Assembly (NCBI RefSeq): GCF_035961655.1
Contig: NZ_CP108393.1
Span: 5,751,001-5,815,000 of the forward strand
Direction of reading: 5' to 3'
Length of the DNA stretch: 64,000 nt
DNA from: Streptomyces sp. NBC_01317
Lineage (GTDB): Bacteria; Actinomycetota; Actinomycetes; Streptomycetales; Streptomycetaceae
Shown in pieces: positions 1-6,706 of the stretch; position 1 is the first letter of the stretch; each line of letters begins with the position of its first letter. Under the pieces are notes generated by a model that saw nothing but the letters and a program-made list of their open reading frames with translations, was not told where the DNA came from and searched no databases. A program made the position numbers and the translations under genes.

Positions 1-285
1 GGTGAGGGCGGTGACCTGGCCGGCGAGGCCGCGCAGGTCGGCGCCGTTGTTGCGGGCCCGGTCCGTGAGGTCGCGATGGGCGGCGCGGCGGTCGCGGGTG
101 GCTCGGACGCGTTGTTCGCCGGTGCTTCCGGCGGCTCCGGGGCGTTGTCCCAGGTAGCGGCGCCCGTCCTCGGGTGCGTCCGGCGCGTGGCTCCGGGCCG
201 TCCGCAGGACGCCGGACCCGGCACCTGAGCCGGGCCGGGATCGGGCTGGTCGGCCGCTGTCAGGCGTCGCGATGCTGATGCGCAC
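1..285 (-). CDS. hypothetical protein, 3' end outside window
   Basis: An open minus-strand frame runs off the left edge. Read from a GTG at 285 it gives about 95 residues, of which the part from about residue 35 onward is charged and helical-looking (for example DRRAAHRDLTDRARNN), with mostly G/C third positions. The first 30 residues are proline/glycine-rich and overlap the start of the hsp18-like pseudogene on the other strand, so the true 5' end is uncertain and the gene itself may be a remnant. No family is recognised; the helical tail is only loosely reminiscent of small accessory proteins found beside recombinases and transposases in Streptomyces, and I do not press that. Confidence 0.3.
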   Translation of the reverse strand, partial: MRISIATPDSGRPARSRPGSGAGSGVLRTARSHAPDAPEDGRRYLGQRPGAAGSTGEQRVRATRDRRAAHRDLTDRARNNGADLRGLAGQVTALT

Positions 286-708
286 TGACCCCGTTCCGTG
301 AACTCGACCGGCTCACCCAGCAGTTGATGGGCCCTGGCGCGTGGTCGCGGCCGGCCGCGACGCAGGTGGACGCCTGTCGTGACGGTGACGGTGACGAGTA
401 CATGGTGGCGCTCGATCCCCGGTGTGGCGCCGGACGCGCTCGACGTCGACGTCGAGCGGAACCTGCCCACGGTCAGGGCCGAGCAGCGCCCGGTGCCGAG
501 GGCGGACACCGTCCAGACGGAGCCGGCCGAGCACCCGCTGAGGGTGTTCTCCCGGCAGATCGTCCTGGCCGACACCCTGGACACCGAACGCATCGAGGCC
601 TACTACGACGCGGGCGTGCCGCCACCGCGCATCCCGATCGCCGAGCGTGCCAAGCCTCGCAGGATCAGCGTCAACGGGCCGTCCGGCGCCCGGGAGATCT
701 CCGGCTGA
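272..708 (+). pseudogene. hsp18/Hsp20-family small heat-shock protein, frameshifted
   Basis: Three reading frames joined end to end give a recognisable Streptomyces Hsp18-type protein. The ATG at 272 opens with MLMRTDP and stops at 299-301. Shifting frame at about 290-293 continues with FRELDRLTQQLMGPGAW and then DEYMVALD. A second shift near 416-418 (two bases missing) restores PGVAPDALDVDVERN, PLRVFSRQIVLADTLDTERI and IPIAERAKPRRISV to a TGA at 706-708. The usual GVLTLRIP-like strand of the alpha-crystallin domain reads GVPPPRIP, a further sign of decay. Small heat-shock proteins are ATP-independent holdases; this copy cannot make a full-length product without two frameshifts. Sequencing error is possible but would need at least two independent indels. 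Confidence 0.75.
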
Positions 709-1031
709 ACCGGGCCCCGGGGCTGGAGGCGGGGTTCCGCCTCCCGCCTCCCCGCCCCCGCGTCCGGCGCGGCTCCCCGGCCGGCGCGACCACGGCCGCC
801 TCTTCCCCCGTCGGCGGTTGCCCGTCCCCGACCGGCCCTCCGCGATTCCCCGCGCGGTTCCGTCGCCCGCCCGCCCGGCTGAGACGCTCCCACCCCCGTT
901 CCGTCGCACGTCCTCACGCGCCTTGACGTGTCTTCAGCTGATTTTCAGGTGTAACGCGGGGAGGAGAGGGCAGCAGCCGCCTCGGCCGTCCCCCATCTTT
1001 CGCCCCGGCTCATCCTCTCGGGAGAGAAAAC
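709..1031. other. intergenic stretch before the sigma-factor gene
   Basis: This stretch holds no convincing gene; the overlapping frames here are proline/arginine-rich shadows. Just before the sigma gene there is a TTGACG at 923-928, a possible -35 element, but no well-spaced -10, so the promoter is not resolved. A purine-rich GGGAGAG at about 1019-1025 serves as the ribosome binding site of the next gene. Confidence 0.5.
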
Positions 1032-1922
1032 ATGTCCATGCACCGCCCGTCCGCGACGCTGCTCCGGGAAGCGGCAGGAACATCCGACGGTGACGCCCGG
1101 ACCGGCGGGCTGCCGTGGATCGAGGACGCGGAGAAGATCGCGCCCAAGGACGCCCGGGACCTGTCGAAGCTGTTCTTCGACCGGTTGCGGGAGTTGGAGG
1201 AGGGCACGCACGCCCACCAGTACGCCCGCAACACACTGATCGAGATGAACCTGTCCCTGGTCGCCTTCGCCGCGCGCCGCTTCCGCAGCCGGGCCGACCA
1301 GATGGAAGACATCGTCCAGGTGGGAACGATCGGGCTGATCAAGGCGATCGACCGGTTCGAACTCTCCCGTGAGGTGGAGTTCACCACCTTCGCGATCCCC
1401 TACATCGTGGGCGAGATCAAGCGGTTCTTCCGTGACACCAGCTGGGCCGTGCACGTGCCACGGAGGTTGCAGGAGCTACGGGTCGGCCTCGCCCGGGCCA
1501 AGGACCACCTGGCGCTCGCCCTGGACCGCGACCCCACCGTCCGCGAACTCGCCGCGCACATGGAGCTGACCGAGGACGAGGTCATCGAGGGCCTGATCGC
1601 CTCGAACGGCTACAACAGCGACTCGCTCGACCTACCCGCCGACTCGGGCACGGACGCCCGGGGCGGCACAAGGACCACCTCGCTCGCCGACTTCGTCGGC
1701 GCCTGCGATCCCGCCATGGAACTGGTGGAGGACTTCCACAGCCTCGCCCCGCTCCTCGCCACCCTCGACGACCGGGAACGCCTCATCCTGGAACTGCGCT
1801 TCGGCCAGGAACTGACCCAGGCCGAGATCGGTGAACGCCTGGGCGTCTCCCAGATGCACGTCTCACGTCTCCTGTCGCGCACCCTGGCCCGCCTCCGCGC
1901 CGGGCTGCTCGTCGAAGAATGA
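1032..1922 (+). CDS. RNA polymerase sigma factor, SigB/SigF/SigG family
   Basis: A 296-residue group 3 sigma factor that would direct RNA polymerase to stress or development promoters. Region 2 spans about residues 68-145, with the core-binding and -10-reading stretch QMEDIVQVGTIGLIKAIDRF followed by FTTFAIPYIVGEIKRFFRD. Region 3 covers about 150-200, and region 4 about 235-290, with the -35-reading helix-turn-helix ELTQAEIGERLGVSQMHVSR. The ATG at 1032 follows a good GGGAGAG site. Family members are usually held by an RsbW-like anti-sigma factor, but none is encoded nearby, so this one is an orphan in the window. It lies between a broken hsp18 gene and a MerR-like regulator, which fits a stress-related neighbourhood. 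Confidence 0.93.
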   Translation: MSMHRPSATLLREAAGTSDGDARTGGLPWIEDAEKIAPKDARDLSKLFFDRLRELEEGTHAHQYARNTLIEMNLSLVAFAARRFRSRADQMEDIVQVGTIGLIKAIDRFELSREVEFTTFAIPYIVGEIKRFFRDTSWAVHVPRRLQELRVGLARAKDHLALALDRDPTVRELAAHMELTEDEVIEGLIASNGYNSDSLDLPADSGTDARGGTRTTSLADFVGACDPAMELVEDFHSLAPLLATLDDRERLILELRFGQELTQAEIGERLGVSQMHVSRLLSRTLARLRAGLLVEE

Positions 1923-2443
1923 GCACAGGCGCCGAAGAATGACCACAGGCGCCTGTCACCTTCTTCCGCTACGTGTCGTCGCTCGTTCCCCAGCCCCCCG
2001 CTTCCCGGCCCCGCGCTTCCCGGCCCGGCAGGCCCCGATTGCCTCATGGCCGGACACGCGGAAATCTCTGTCGGCTGGAGTAGACATTGGGTGGTGATGT
2101 GGTTATGGTTTCTCTCGTAGCCAGAAGGACAGCAGGGCCTGGCAGACACGAACTGCCGGTCAGCGGTACAGCAGTTGCGATATGTAGGACGGTTCGGTGG
2201 TGGAGTCGCGAAGCCAGCGCGGTAGCAGGACGGCGACGAGGCTGACGACCGGACCGGGTGGCCCGCGGTGATCAGGGGCCGCCGTGAGCAGTAGCACAGC
2301 AGTGCGGGTAGGTGAGCAGCACCTCGGTGAAGGCGTCGGCTGCGGGCGCGCGCATCGGGAGGTTCGGCAGTGGGGTTCTAAGCCAGGGCAGACGCAGGAC
2401 GGGCGACGGGGCTGGCTGCCGAAGACGTGGCGCTACCGCAGGC

Positions 2444-2491
2444 CACCGAGCAGTACGTATCACCAGCAGTACGCGTCACCGGCAGTAGGTA
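2444..2491. repeat. three tandem 16-bp direct repeats (iteron-like)
   Basis: Three head-to-tail units begin at 2444, 2461 and 2477, each of the form CACC(G/A)-GCAGTA followed by a variable CGTAT/CGCGT/GGTA tail. Spacing is 17, 16 and 15 bases, about one and a half helical turns. Direct repeats of this kind are bound cooperatively by MerR-like single-HTH proteins such as BldC in Streptomyces, and the next gene encodes a protein of that general type. A link between the two is inference. Confidence 0.55.
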
Positions 2492-2707
2492 AGTAACTGA
2501 TCCCAGAGGGAAGAACGGAGGGGCCGAGCGCCATCAGGATCGCCCGGGCGGAGTCACAGAGCCCGGGTACCGCAGGACATCGATAGTGAGGTGGTCTCCG
2601 GTCGAGCAACCGCGATCCCCGCAGTTCCCGTCCTCTCCCGGGTGGGTGTGCGGACACAGAAGGCCGACGCGGAACCGCGGTCGGCAGATGGTGTAGCAGT
2701 TCCTTCG

Positions 2708-2739
2708 GGGCCTTGGTGCCAAGTGGCACCAAGGCCCCT
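2708..2739. promoter_or_regulatory. 32-bp near-perfect palindrome upstream of MerR-like gene
   Basis: GGGGCCTTGGTGCCA at 2708-2722 is exactly complementary to 2725-2739, separated by two bases. It ends 36 bases before the start codon at 2776. As DNA it is a strong candidate operator for a dimeric regulator; as RNA it would form a very stable hairpin in the leader. No T-run follows, which argues against a simple terminator. Confidence 0.6.
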
Positions 2740-2775
2740 CCACGCGTTCCATGAGAGTTCCACGAGAGAGGTGCA

Positions 2776-3114
2776 ATGACCGCGGACGACTCGTTCGGCC
2801 GTCTTGATGACGACGACTACCCCGCCTACACCATGGGCCGGGCCGCCGAGATGCTCGGCACCACCCAGGGCTTCCTGCGCGCCATCGGCGAAGCCCGCCT
2901 CATCACCCCGCTCCGCTCCGCGGGCGGACACCGCCGCTACTCCCGCTACCAACTGCGCATCGCCGCCCGTGCCCGGGAACTCGTCGACCAGGGCACCCCC
3001 ATCGAGGCCGCCTGCCGCATCGTCATCCTCGAAGACCAGTTGGAAGAAGCCCGGCGCATCAACGCCGAGTACCGGCGCACCGCCCAGCCGACGGACCCCC
3101 GGACCGCAGTCTGA
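2776..3114 (+). CDS. MerR/BldC-like helix-turn-helix regulator
   Basis: A 112-residue DNA-binding protein. Residues about 17-70 form a MerR-type winged helix: YTMGRAAEMLGTTQGFLRAIGEA, then the wing RSAGGHRRYSRYQLR. The rest is a short helical tail (IVILEDQLEEARRINAEYRR) that could dimerise; there is no ligand-binding domain of the size found in classical MerR activators. The start follows GAGAGG at suitable spacing. Genes of this type are common as single copies in Streptomyces. The unusual 5' region, with tandem direct repeats and a long palindrome, suggests autoregulation, which is inference. HspR-like function was considered because of the nearby hsp18 remnant, but the evidence is only positional. 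Confidence 0.85.
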   Translation: MTADDSFGRLDDDDYPAYTMGRAAEMLGTTQGFLRAIGEARLITPLRSAGGHRRYSRYQLRIAARARELVDQGTPIEAACRIVILEDQLEEARRINAEYRRTAQPTDPRTAV

Positions 3115-3185
3115 GGAGACGAGACGGTGGCCTCCCGTGACCTCCCGGCCGCCGCCACCGCCCTACGACCCGGACTCCGGCCGGC

Positions 3186-4013
3186 TCAGCGCTTCGGGGC
3201 GAACCTCGCCGAGTACTCCGCGAGGTTCTCCTCGAACGGCCCGTCCTTCTGAAGACCGTTCTCGAACGCCTGCCTCGCCCACTCCTGCACCTCAGGAGTC
3301 GCCAGTGCCGCGAAGAACAGGTTGGCCTGTGTGGCGAGTTCGTCCGCCTTCGGGAGCGTCCGCGGATCGACCTCCCGTTTCAGTTCCCGGATCGCGCTGA
3401 CCGAGAACCCCGAGACGCGCCGCACGAATTCATCGATGAACGCGTCGAACTCGGCGTCGGGCACCGCCCTGTTGACGTATCCGTACCGCTCCGCGAGCGC
3501 CCCGTCGAAGTCCTCGCCACCCGCCATGATCTCCAACGCCCGCCCCCGCCCCACCAGACGCGGCAGGCGTGCGACGGCGCCGCCGCCCGGGATGGCGCCG
3601 CCCGTGATCTCGAACTGGCCCAGCACGGCGCGCTCCAGGCTCGCGAACCGGATGTCGGTGGCGAGGACGAACTCGCTTCCCGCCCCCCGTACCCGCCCGC
3701 GAATCGCACTCACGGTGAGCGCGGGAAGCCTGCTCAGCCGGATCAGCACGTCCGTGAACGGCGACATGCCCTCCAGCAGCGACGGCTGGTCGGCGAGCAG
3801 TGAACCGTCGTCGGCGAGGTCCCAGTGCGCGATGAAGTACTCGGGATCGGCGCTCTCGAAAAGGACCACCGCGAGGTCCGGGTCGTTCTCGGCGGCTTCG
3901 AGGAGCGCGCGCAGCTCGATGATGAACTGCGACCCGACCAGGTTGACCGGAGGGTTGTCGAAGGTCACCCGCCACAGGGACGGGGAGGACTTGGTGACAG
4001 TGAGCTGTGTCAT
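3186..4013 (-). CDS. enoyl-CoA hydratase/isomerase family protein (crotonase)
   Basis: A 275-residue crotonase-fold protein of normal family length, beginning with the typical FDNPPVNLVGSQFI stretch and carrying the oxyanion-hole segments near residues 100-145 (SAIRGRVRGAGSEFVLATDIRFAS, then FEITGGAIPGGGAVARLPRLVG). Crotonases act on acyl-CoA thioesters by hydration, isomerisation or related chemistry. One of the acidic residues used by bona fide hydratases, normally in a GxxPExG-type loop, reads GGAIPGGG here, so the exact reaction is open and a hydratase may be too specific a name. It is a single gene, downstream of an MFS exporter but separated by a terminator and its own putative promoter/operator, so it is probably transcribed alone. 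Confidence 0.85.
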   Translation of the reverse strand: MTQLTVTKSSPSLWRVTFDNPPVNLVGSQFIIELRALLEAAENDPDLAVVLFESADPEYFIAHWDLADDGSLLADQPSLLEGMSPFTDVLIRLSRLPALTVSAIRGRVRGAGSEFVLATDIRFASLERAVLGQFEITGGAIPGGGAVARLPRLVGRGRALEIMAGGEDFDGALAERYGYVNRAVPDAEFDAFIDEFVRRVSGFSVSAIRELKREVDPRTLPKADELATQANLFFAALATPEVQEWARQAFENGLQKDGPFEENLAEYSARFAPKR

Positions 4014-4022
4014 GAAATGGAC

Positions 4023-4051
4023 CTTATAGGGTGAGTCCGAATTTCCGACTC
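4023..4051 (-). promoter_or_regulatory. putative promoter with 19-bp imperfect palindrome
   Basis: On the minus strand a TATAAG lies at 4028-4023, only about ten bases before the crotonase ATG at 4013, so the transcript would have almost no leader. Immediately upstream, GAGTCCGAATTTCCGACTC (4033-4051) is an imperfect dyad covering the spacer and -35 region, as expected for a TetR-type or other repressor operator. No regulator gene adjoins it. Confidence 0.4.
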
Positions 4052-4068
4052 GGGTGGTGAGGGTACGA

Positions 4069-4095
4069 GGACGGGGGCGTCCTCAGCCCCCGTCC
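4069..4095 (-). terminator. hairpin terminator after the MFS gene
   Basis: GGACGGGGGC (4069-4078) pairs perfectly with GCCCCCGTCC (4086-4095) around a seven-base loop. It lies about 40 bases beyond the stop codon of the minus-strand MFS gene and before the crotonase promoter, so it probably ends the MFS transcript. Confidence 0.65.
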
Positions 4096-4135
4096 CCGGC
4101 CGCAAGCCCCAGCCGCAAGCCCCAGCCCCAAGCCC

Positions 4136-5617
4136 TCAGCTCACCGTCCGCGGCAACCGCAAGCTCAGCAGCCCCGTCAGCAGGATCAGCCCCATCATCG
4201 CCACCAGGGTCACCGTCAGCGCGTCCCCCATGCCGCCGGAGTCCGTCAGGCTCAGGAACAGCGTCCCCAGCGTGGCCACCCCCAGCGCCAGCGAGGCCTG
4301 CTGCGCCGTGACCATCACGCCGCTGCCCACCCCCGCCCGCTCGGGCGGCACGTCCGACAGCACGATCCGGAACAGGTTCGGCAGCTGGAGACCACCGCCC
4401 AGACCGGCCACGGCCACCCCCGGCAGCAGGTCCAGCGCGCCGACCGACGGCCAGTCCCGCCAGACGAGCAGGGCCAGCAGCCCCAGCCCGGTGAACTGAA
4501 TCGCCGCGCCGACCGTCAGCACCCGCGTCCCGAACCGCCCGAGCAGCCGCGGCCCCGCCAGCGACGCCGCGAAGAACGTCACCGCCAGCGGCACCAGCGC
4601 CAGCCCCGACCCGATGGCACTCATGCGGAGGCCCTGCTGGAGGGCGATCGCCAGCACGAACATGAACCCGCCGAAGCAGATCGCGAACGGCACGGTCAGT
4701 CCCACCCCGCGCCGCAGCGACACCAGCCGGAACAGGCTCGGCGGCAGCAGCGGTATCCGCCCCTGCCGGTCCTCCCGCCGCTCCACCCACAGGAACGCGG
4801 CCGTGGCCACCGGGAAGACCCCCAGCGTGACCCACGTCCACAGCGGCCACCCCGCCGCCCTGCCCTCGGTCAGCGGCACCAGCAGCGTCACGAGCGCGGT
4901 GGTCAGCAGCAGCGTGCCCGGTACGTCGATCGGCGCGGGCTTCTGCGACTTCGTCTCGGGCACCGTACGGAACGCCAGGAAGAGACCGACCAGCGCGACC
5001 GGTACGTTCACCAGGAAGATCGCCCGCCAGCCGCTGCCCGCGATGTCCGCCGCCACCAGCACGCCGCCCAGGATCTGGCCCGCCACCATGGAGAGCCCCG
5101 CGGTCGCGCCGTACAGGCTGATCGCCTTCGCCCGCCGCTCCCCGGCCGTCGTCGCGTGGATGGTGGCCAGGACCTGCGGCAGCATCAGCGCCGCCGCCGC
5201 GCCCTGGGCCACCCTCGCGCCCACCAGTGTCCAGGCGTCGGGCGCCAGGCCGCAGGCCAGCGAGGTGATGCCGAAGGCCGCGATGCCGGCCATGAACAGG
5301 CGCCTGCGGCCGAGGGTGTCGCCGAGCCGTCCGCCGAGGACGAGCAGGACGGCGTACGCGACGCCGTAACCGGCCACGACCAGTTCGAGCAGGGCGGGGC
5401 CCGCCGACAGGTCCTTGTCGATGGTCGGCAGGGCGACGTTGACGATGAAGAAGTCGATCAGGGGGAGGGCCGCTCCGAGGAGCACCGTGAAGAGGCCGAG
5501 GGTGCCGAGGACCGGACCATGGTCATGGATGGCCGGAGCGGGACCCGGAGCGGGAACAGAGGAAACAAGAGGAGCCGGGGCCGGAACGCCGGACTGAGGA
5601 CGGGATGCTGTACTCAC
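4136..5617 (-). CDS. MFS multidrug exporter, DHA2 (14-helix) family
   Basis: A proton-driven membrane exporter of about 493 residues. It shows the DHA2 hallmarks: first helix FTVLLGAALPLIDFFIVNVALPTI, the motif A loop GGRLGDTLGRRR, and ARVAQGAAAALMLPQVLATI, followed by ten or so further hydrophobic segments. The frame is open to 5689, but the 24 extra residues look non-coding, overlap the operator region and lack a site, so I prefer the GTG at 5617 (V-S-T-A-S); the GTG at 5632 is also possible. It is divergent from the XRE/MmyB-type regulator, a common pairing in Streptomyces where the regulator controls the transporter. The substrate cannot be told from sequence. Confidence 0.88.
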   Translation of the reverse strand: MSTASRPQSGVPAPAPLVSSVPAPGPAPAIHDHGPVLGTLGLFTVLLGAALPLIDFFIVNVALPTIDKDLSAGPALLELVVAGYGVAYAVLLVLGGRLGDTLGRRRLFMAGIAAFGITSLACGLAPDAWTLVGARVAQGAAAALMLPQVLATIHATTAGERRAKAISLYGATAGLSMVAGQILGGVLVAADIAGSGWRAIFLVNVPVALVGLFLAFRTVPETKSQKPAPIDVPGTLLLTTALVTLLVPLTEGRAAGWPLWTWVTLGVFPVATAAFLWVERREDRQGRIPLLPPSLFRLVSLRRGVGLTVPFAICFGGFMFVLAIALQQGLRMSAIGSGLALVPLAVTFFAASLAGPRLLGRFGTRVLTVGAAIQFTGLGLLALLVWRDWPSVGALDLLPGVAVAGLGGGLQLPNLFRIVLSDVPPERAGVGSGVMVTAQQASLALGVATLGTLFLSLTDSGGMGDALTVTLVAMMGLILLTGLLSLRLPRTVS

Positions 5618-5644
5618 GAGAGCCAGAGTCACCCCGGACGAAGC

Positions 5645-5685
5645 CTGGTACCAGAGTGTCTTTATCCTGGTACAAGGAGTACCTG
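5645..5685. promoter_or_regulatory. divergent operator region with repeated CTGGTAC words
   Basis: Between the divergent MFS and regulator genes there is a perfect CTGGTACCAG palindrome (5645-5654), a second CCTGGTACAAGG (5666-5677) and a related GTACCTGG just after. Spacing of about two helical turns between the first two suggests cooperative binding by the neighbouring XRE-family protein. The promoter elements themselves are not clear. Confidence 0.5.
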
Positions 5686-5727
5686 GCAATGGGCTGAGCC
5701 CTCCTGCAACCTGGAGGAATGGTAACG

Positions 5728-6657
5728 ATGGTGCAGGAACGCGGCACGACGCTCCCCCAGGCAGCGGTACCGGGCGGATCCACCCCCGGCCCCGCCCTCC
5801 GGGAGCCCGACATCCGCCGCCACGAACTGGCCGGCTTCCTGCGCAGCCGCCGCGAGCGCATCATGCCCGAACAGGTCGGCCTGCCGCGCGGCATCCGCCG
5901 CCGTACGCCAGGACTGCGCCGCGAAGAGGTCGCCCAGCTCTCCGCCGTGGGCGTCACGTGGTACACGTGGCTCGAACAGGCCAGGCCCATCCAGGTCTCC
6001 GCCCAGGTGCTCGACGCCCTCGCCCGCGCCCTGCTCCTCGACCCCAGCGAGCGTTCCCACCTCTTCGCGCTGGCCGGTGCCGTGGACCCCGCGCCCGGCG
6101 CGCCGAGCCCCACCATCACTCCATCGGTACGGCGGATGCTGGAGCGCCTGGAGCCCTTCCCGGCCTGTGTGCAGAACAGCCGGTACGACATCCTCGCGTA
6201 CAACCGCACCTATGCCGTGATGATGTGCGACATGGACGCCCTGCCGCCCGAGGACCGCAACTGCATCTGGCTCGCCTTCACCAACGCGCAGTGGCAGGCC
6301 GCTCTCACCAGTCCCCGCGAGACCAAGCAGACCCTGGTGGCCCGCTTCCGCTCCGACATGGCCGAGCACCTCGCCGAGCCGCCCTGGAAGGCCCTGCTCG
6401 CGCGGCTGCGGAACGCTTCGCCGGAGTTCTGCGAGATCTGGGAGCGGCACGAGGTGATCGGCAACACGGGCCGGAGCAAGCGCTTCGTGAACGCGCGTGT
6501 CGGCACGCTCAACGTGGTCCACACGAACCTCTGGCTCGGACCGACGTCCGGGCCCCGGCTGGTCAGTTACGTCCCCGAGGACGACGAGTCCCAGGCCCGG
6601 CTGGAGAAGCTCCTGATGCTGAAGACGCTGGAGGCGCGGCAGCCGGCGGCGGTCTGA
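5728..6657 (+). CDS. XRE-family regulator with MmyB-like ligand domain
   Basis: A transcription factor of about 309 residues. An N-terminal helix-turn-helix covers about residues 20-95: ELAGFLRSRRERI, GIRRRTPGLRREEVAQLSAVGVTWYTWLEQ and VLDALARALLLDPSERSHL, which is the standard MmyB-family N-terminus. The remaining ~190 residues form the MmyB-like domain (RYDILAYNRTYAVMM through LWLGPTSGPRLVSYVPED), thought to bind a small hydrophobic ligand. GGAGG at 5713-5717 is too close to the first ATG (5719) but well placed for the ATG at 5728, hence the start chosen. It probably represses or activates the divergent MFS gene through the CTGGTAC sites. Confidence 0.88.
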   Translation: MVQERGTTLPQAAVPGGSTPGPALREPDIRRHELAGFLRSRRERIMPEQVGLPRGIRRRTPGLRREEVAQLSAVGVTWYTWLEQARPIQVSAQVLDALARALLLDPSERSHLFALAGAVDPAPGAPSPTITPSVRRMLERLEPFPACVQNSRYDILAYNRTYAVMMCDMDALPPEDRNCIWLAFTNAQWQAALTSPRETKQTLVARFRSDMAEHLAEPPWKALLARLRNASPEFCEIWERHEVIGNTGRSKRFVNARVGTLNVVHTNLWLGPTSGPRLVSYVPEDDESQARLEKLLMLKTLEARQPAAV

Positions 6658-6706
6658 GAGGCCGCTCCCGGGGTCCGAGAAGACTCCCGGAATCCGAGGA
6701 GATTCG

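Larger units (their letters stand above)
1923..2775. other. long non-coding region with repeats
   Basis: About 850 bases without a credible gene: all six frames are short and lack coding-type third-position bias. From about 2080 the sequence is less GC-rich than its surroundings and carries many stop codons and recurring GCAG/AGCAGTA words (near 2137, 2171, 2284-2310 and 2444-2490). It ends in a near-perfect 32-bp palindrome 36 bases before the MerR-like gene. It could be a long regulatory leader, a multi-site operator or an untranslated RNA. The GAGAGG at about 2764-2770 is the ribosome binding site for the next gene. Confidence 0.55.

Noticed and set aside
923..955. TTGACG with TGTAAC as sigma-gene promoter
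   Set aside because: The spacer is 21 bases, too long for a standard promoter, and no stress-sigma -10/-35 pair fits better.
5618..5689. N-terminal extension of the first MFS exporter to an ATG at 5689
   Set aside because: The extra 24 residues do not resemble a transporter N-terminus and cover the operator sites; the GTG at 5617 is a better start.
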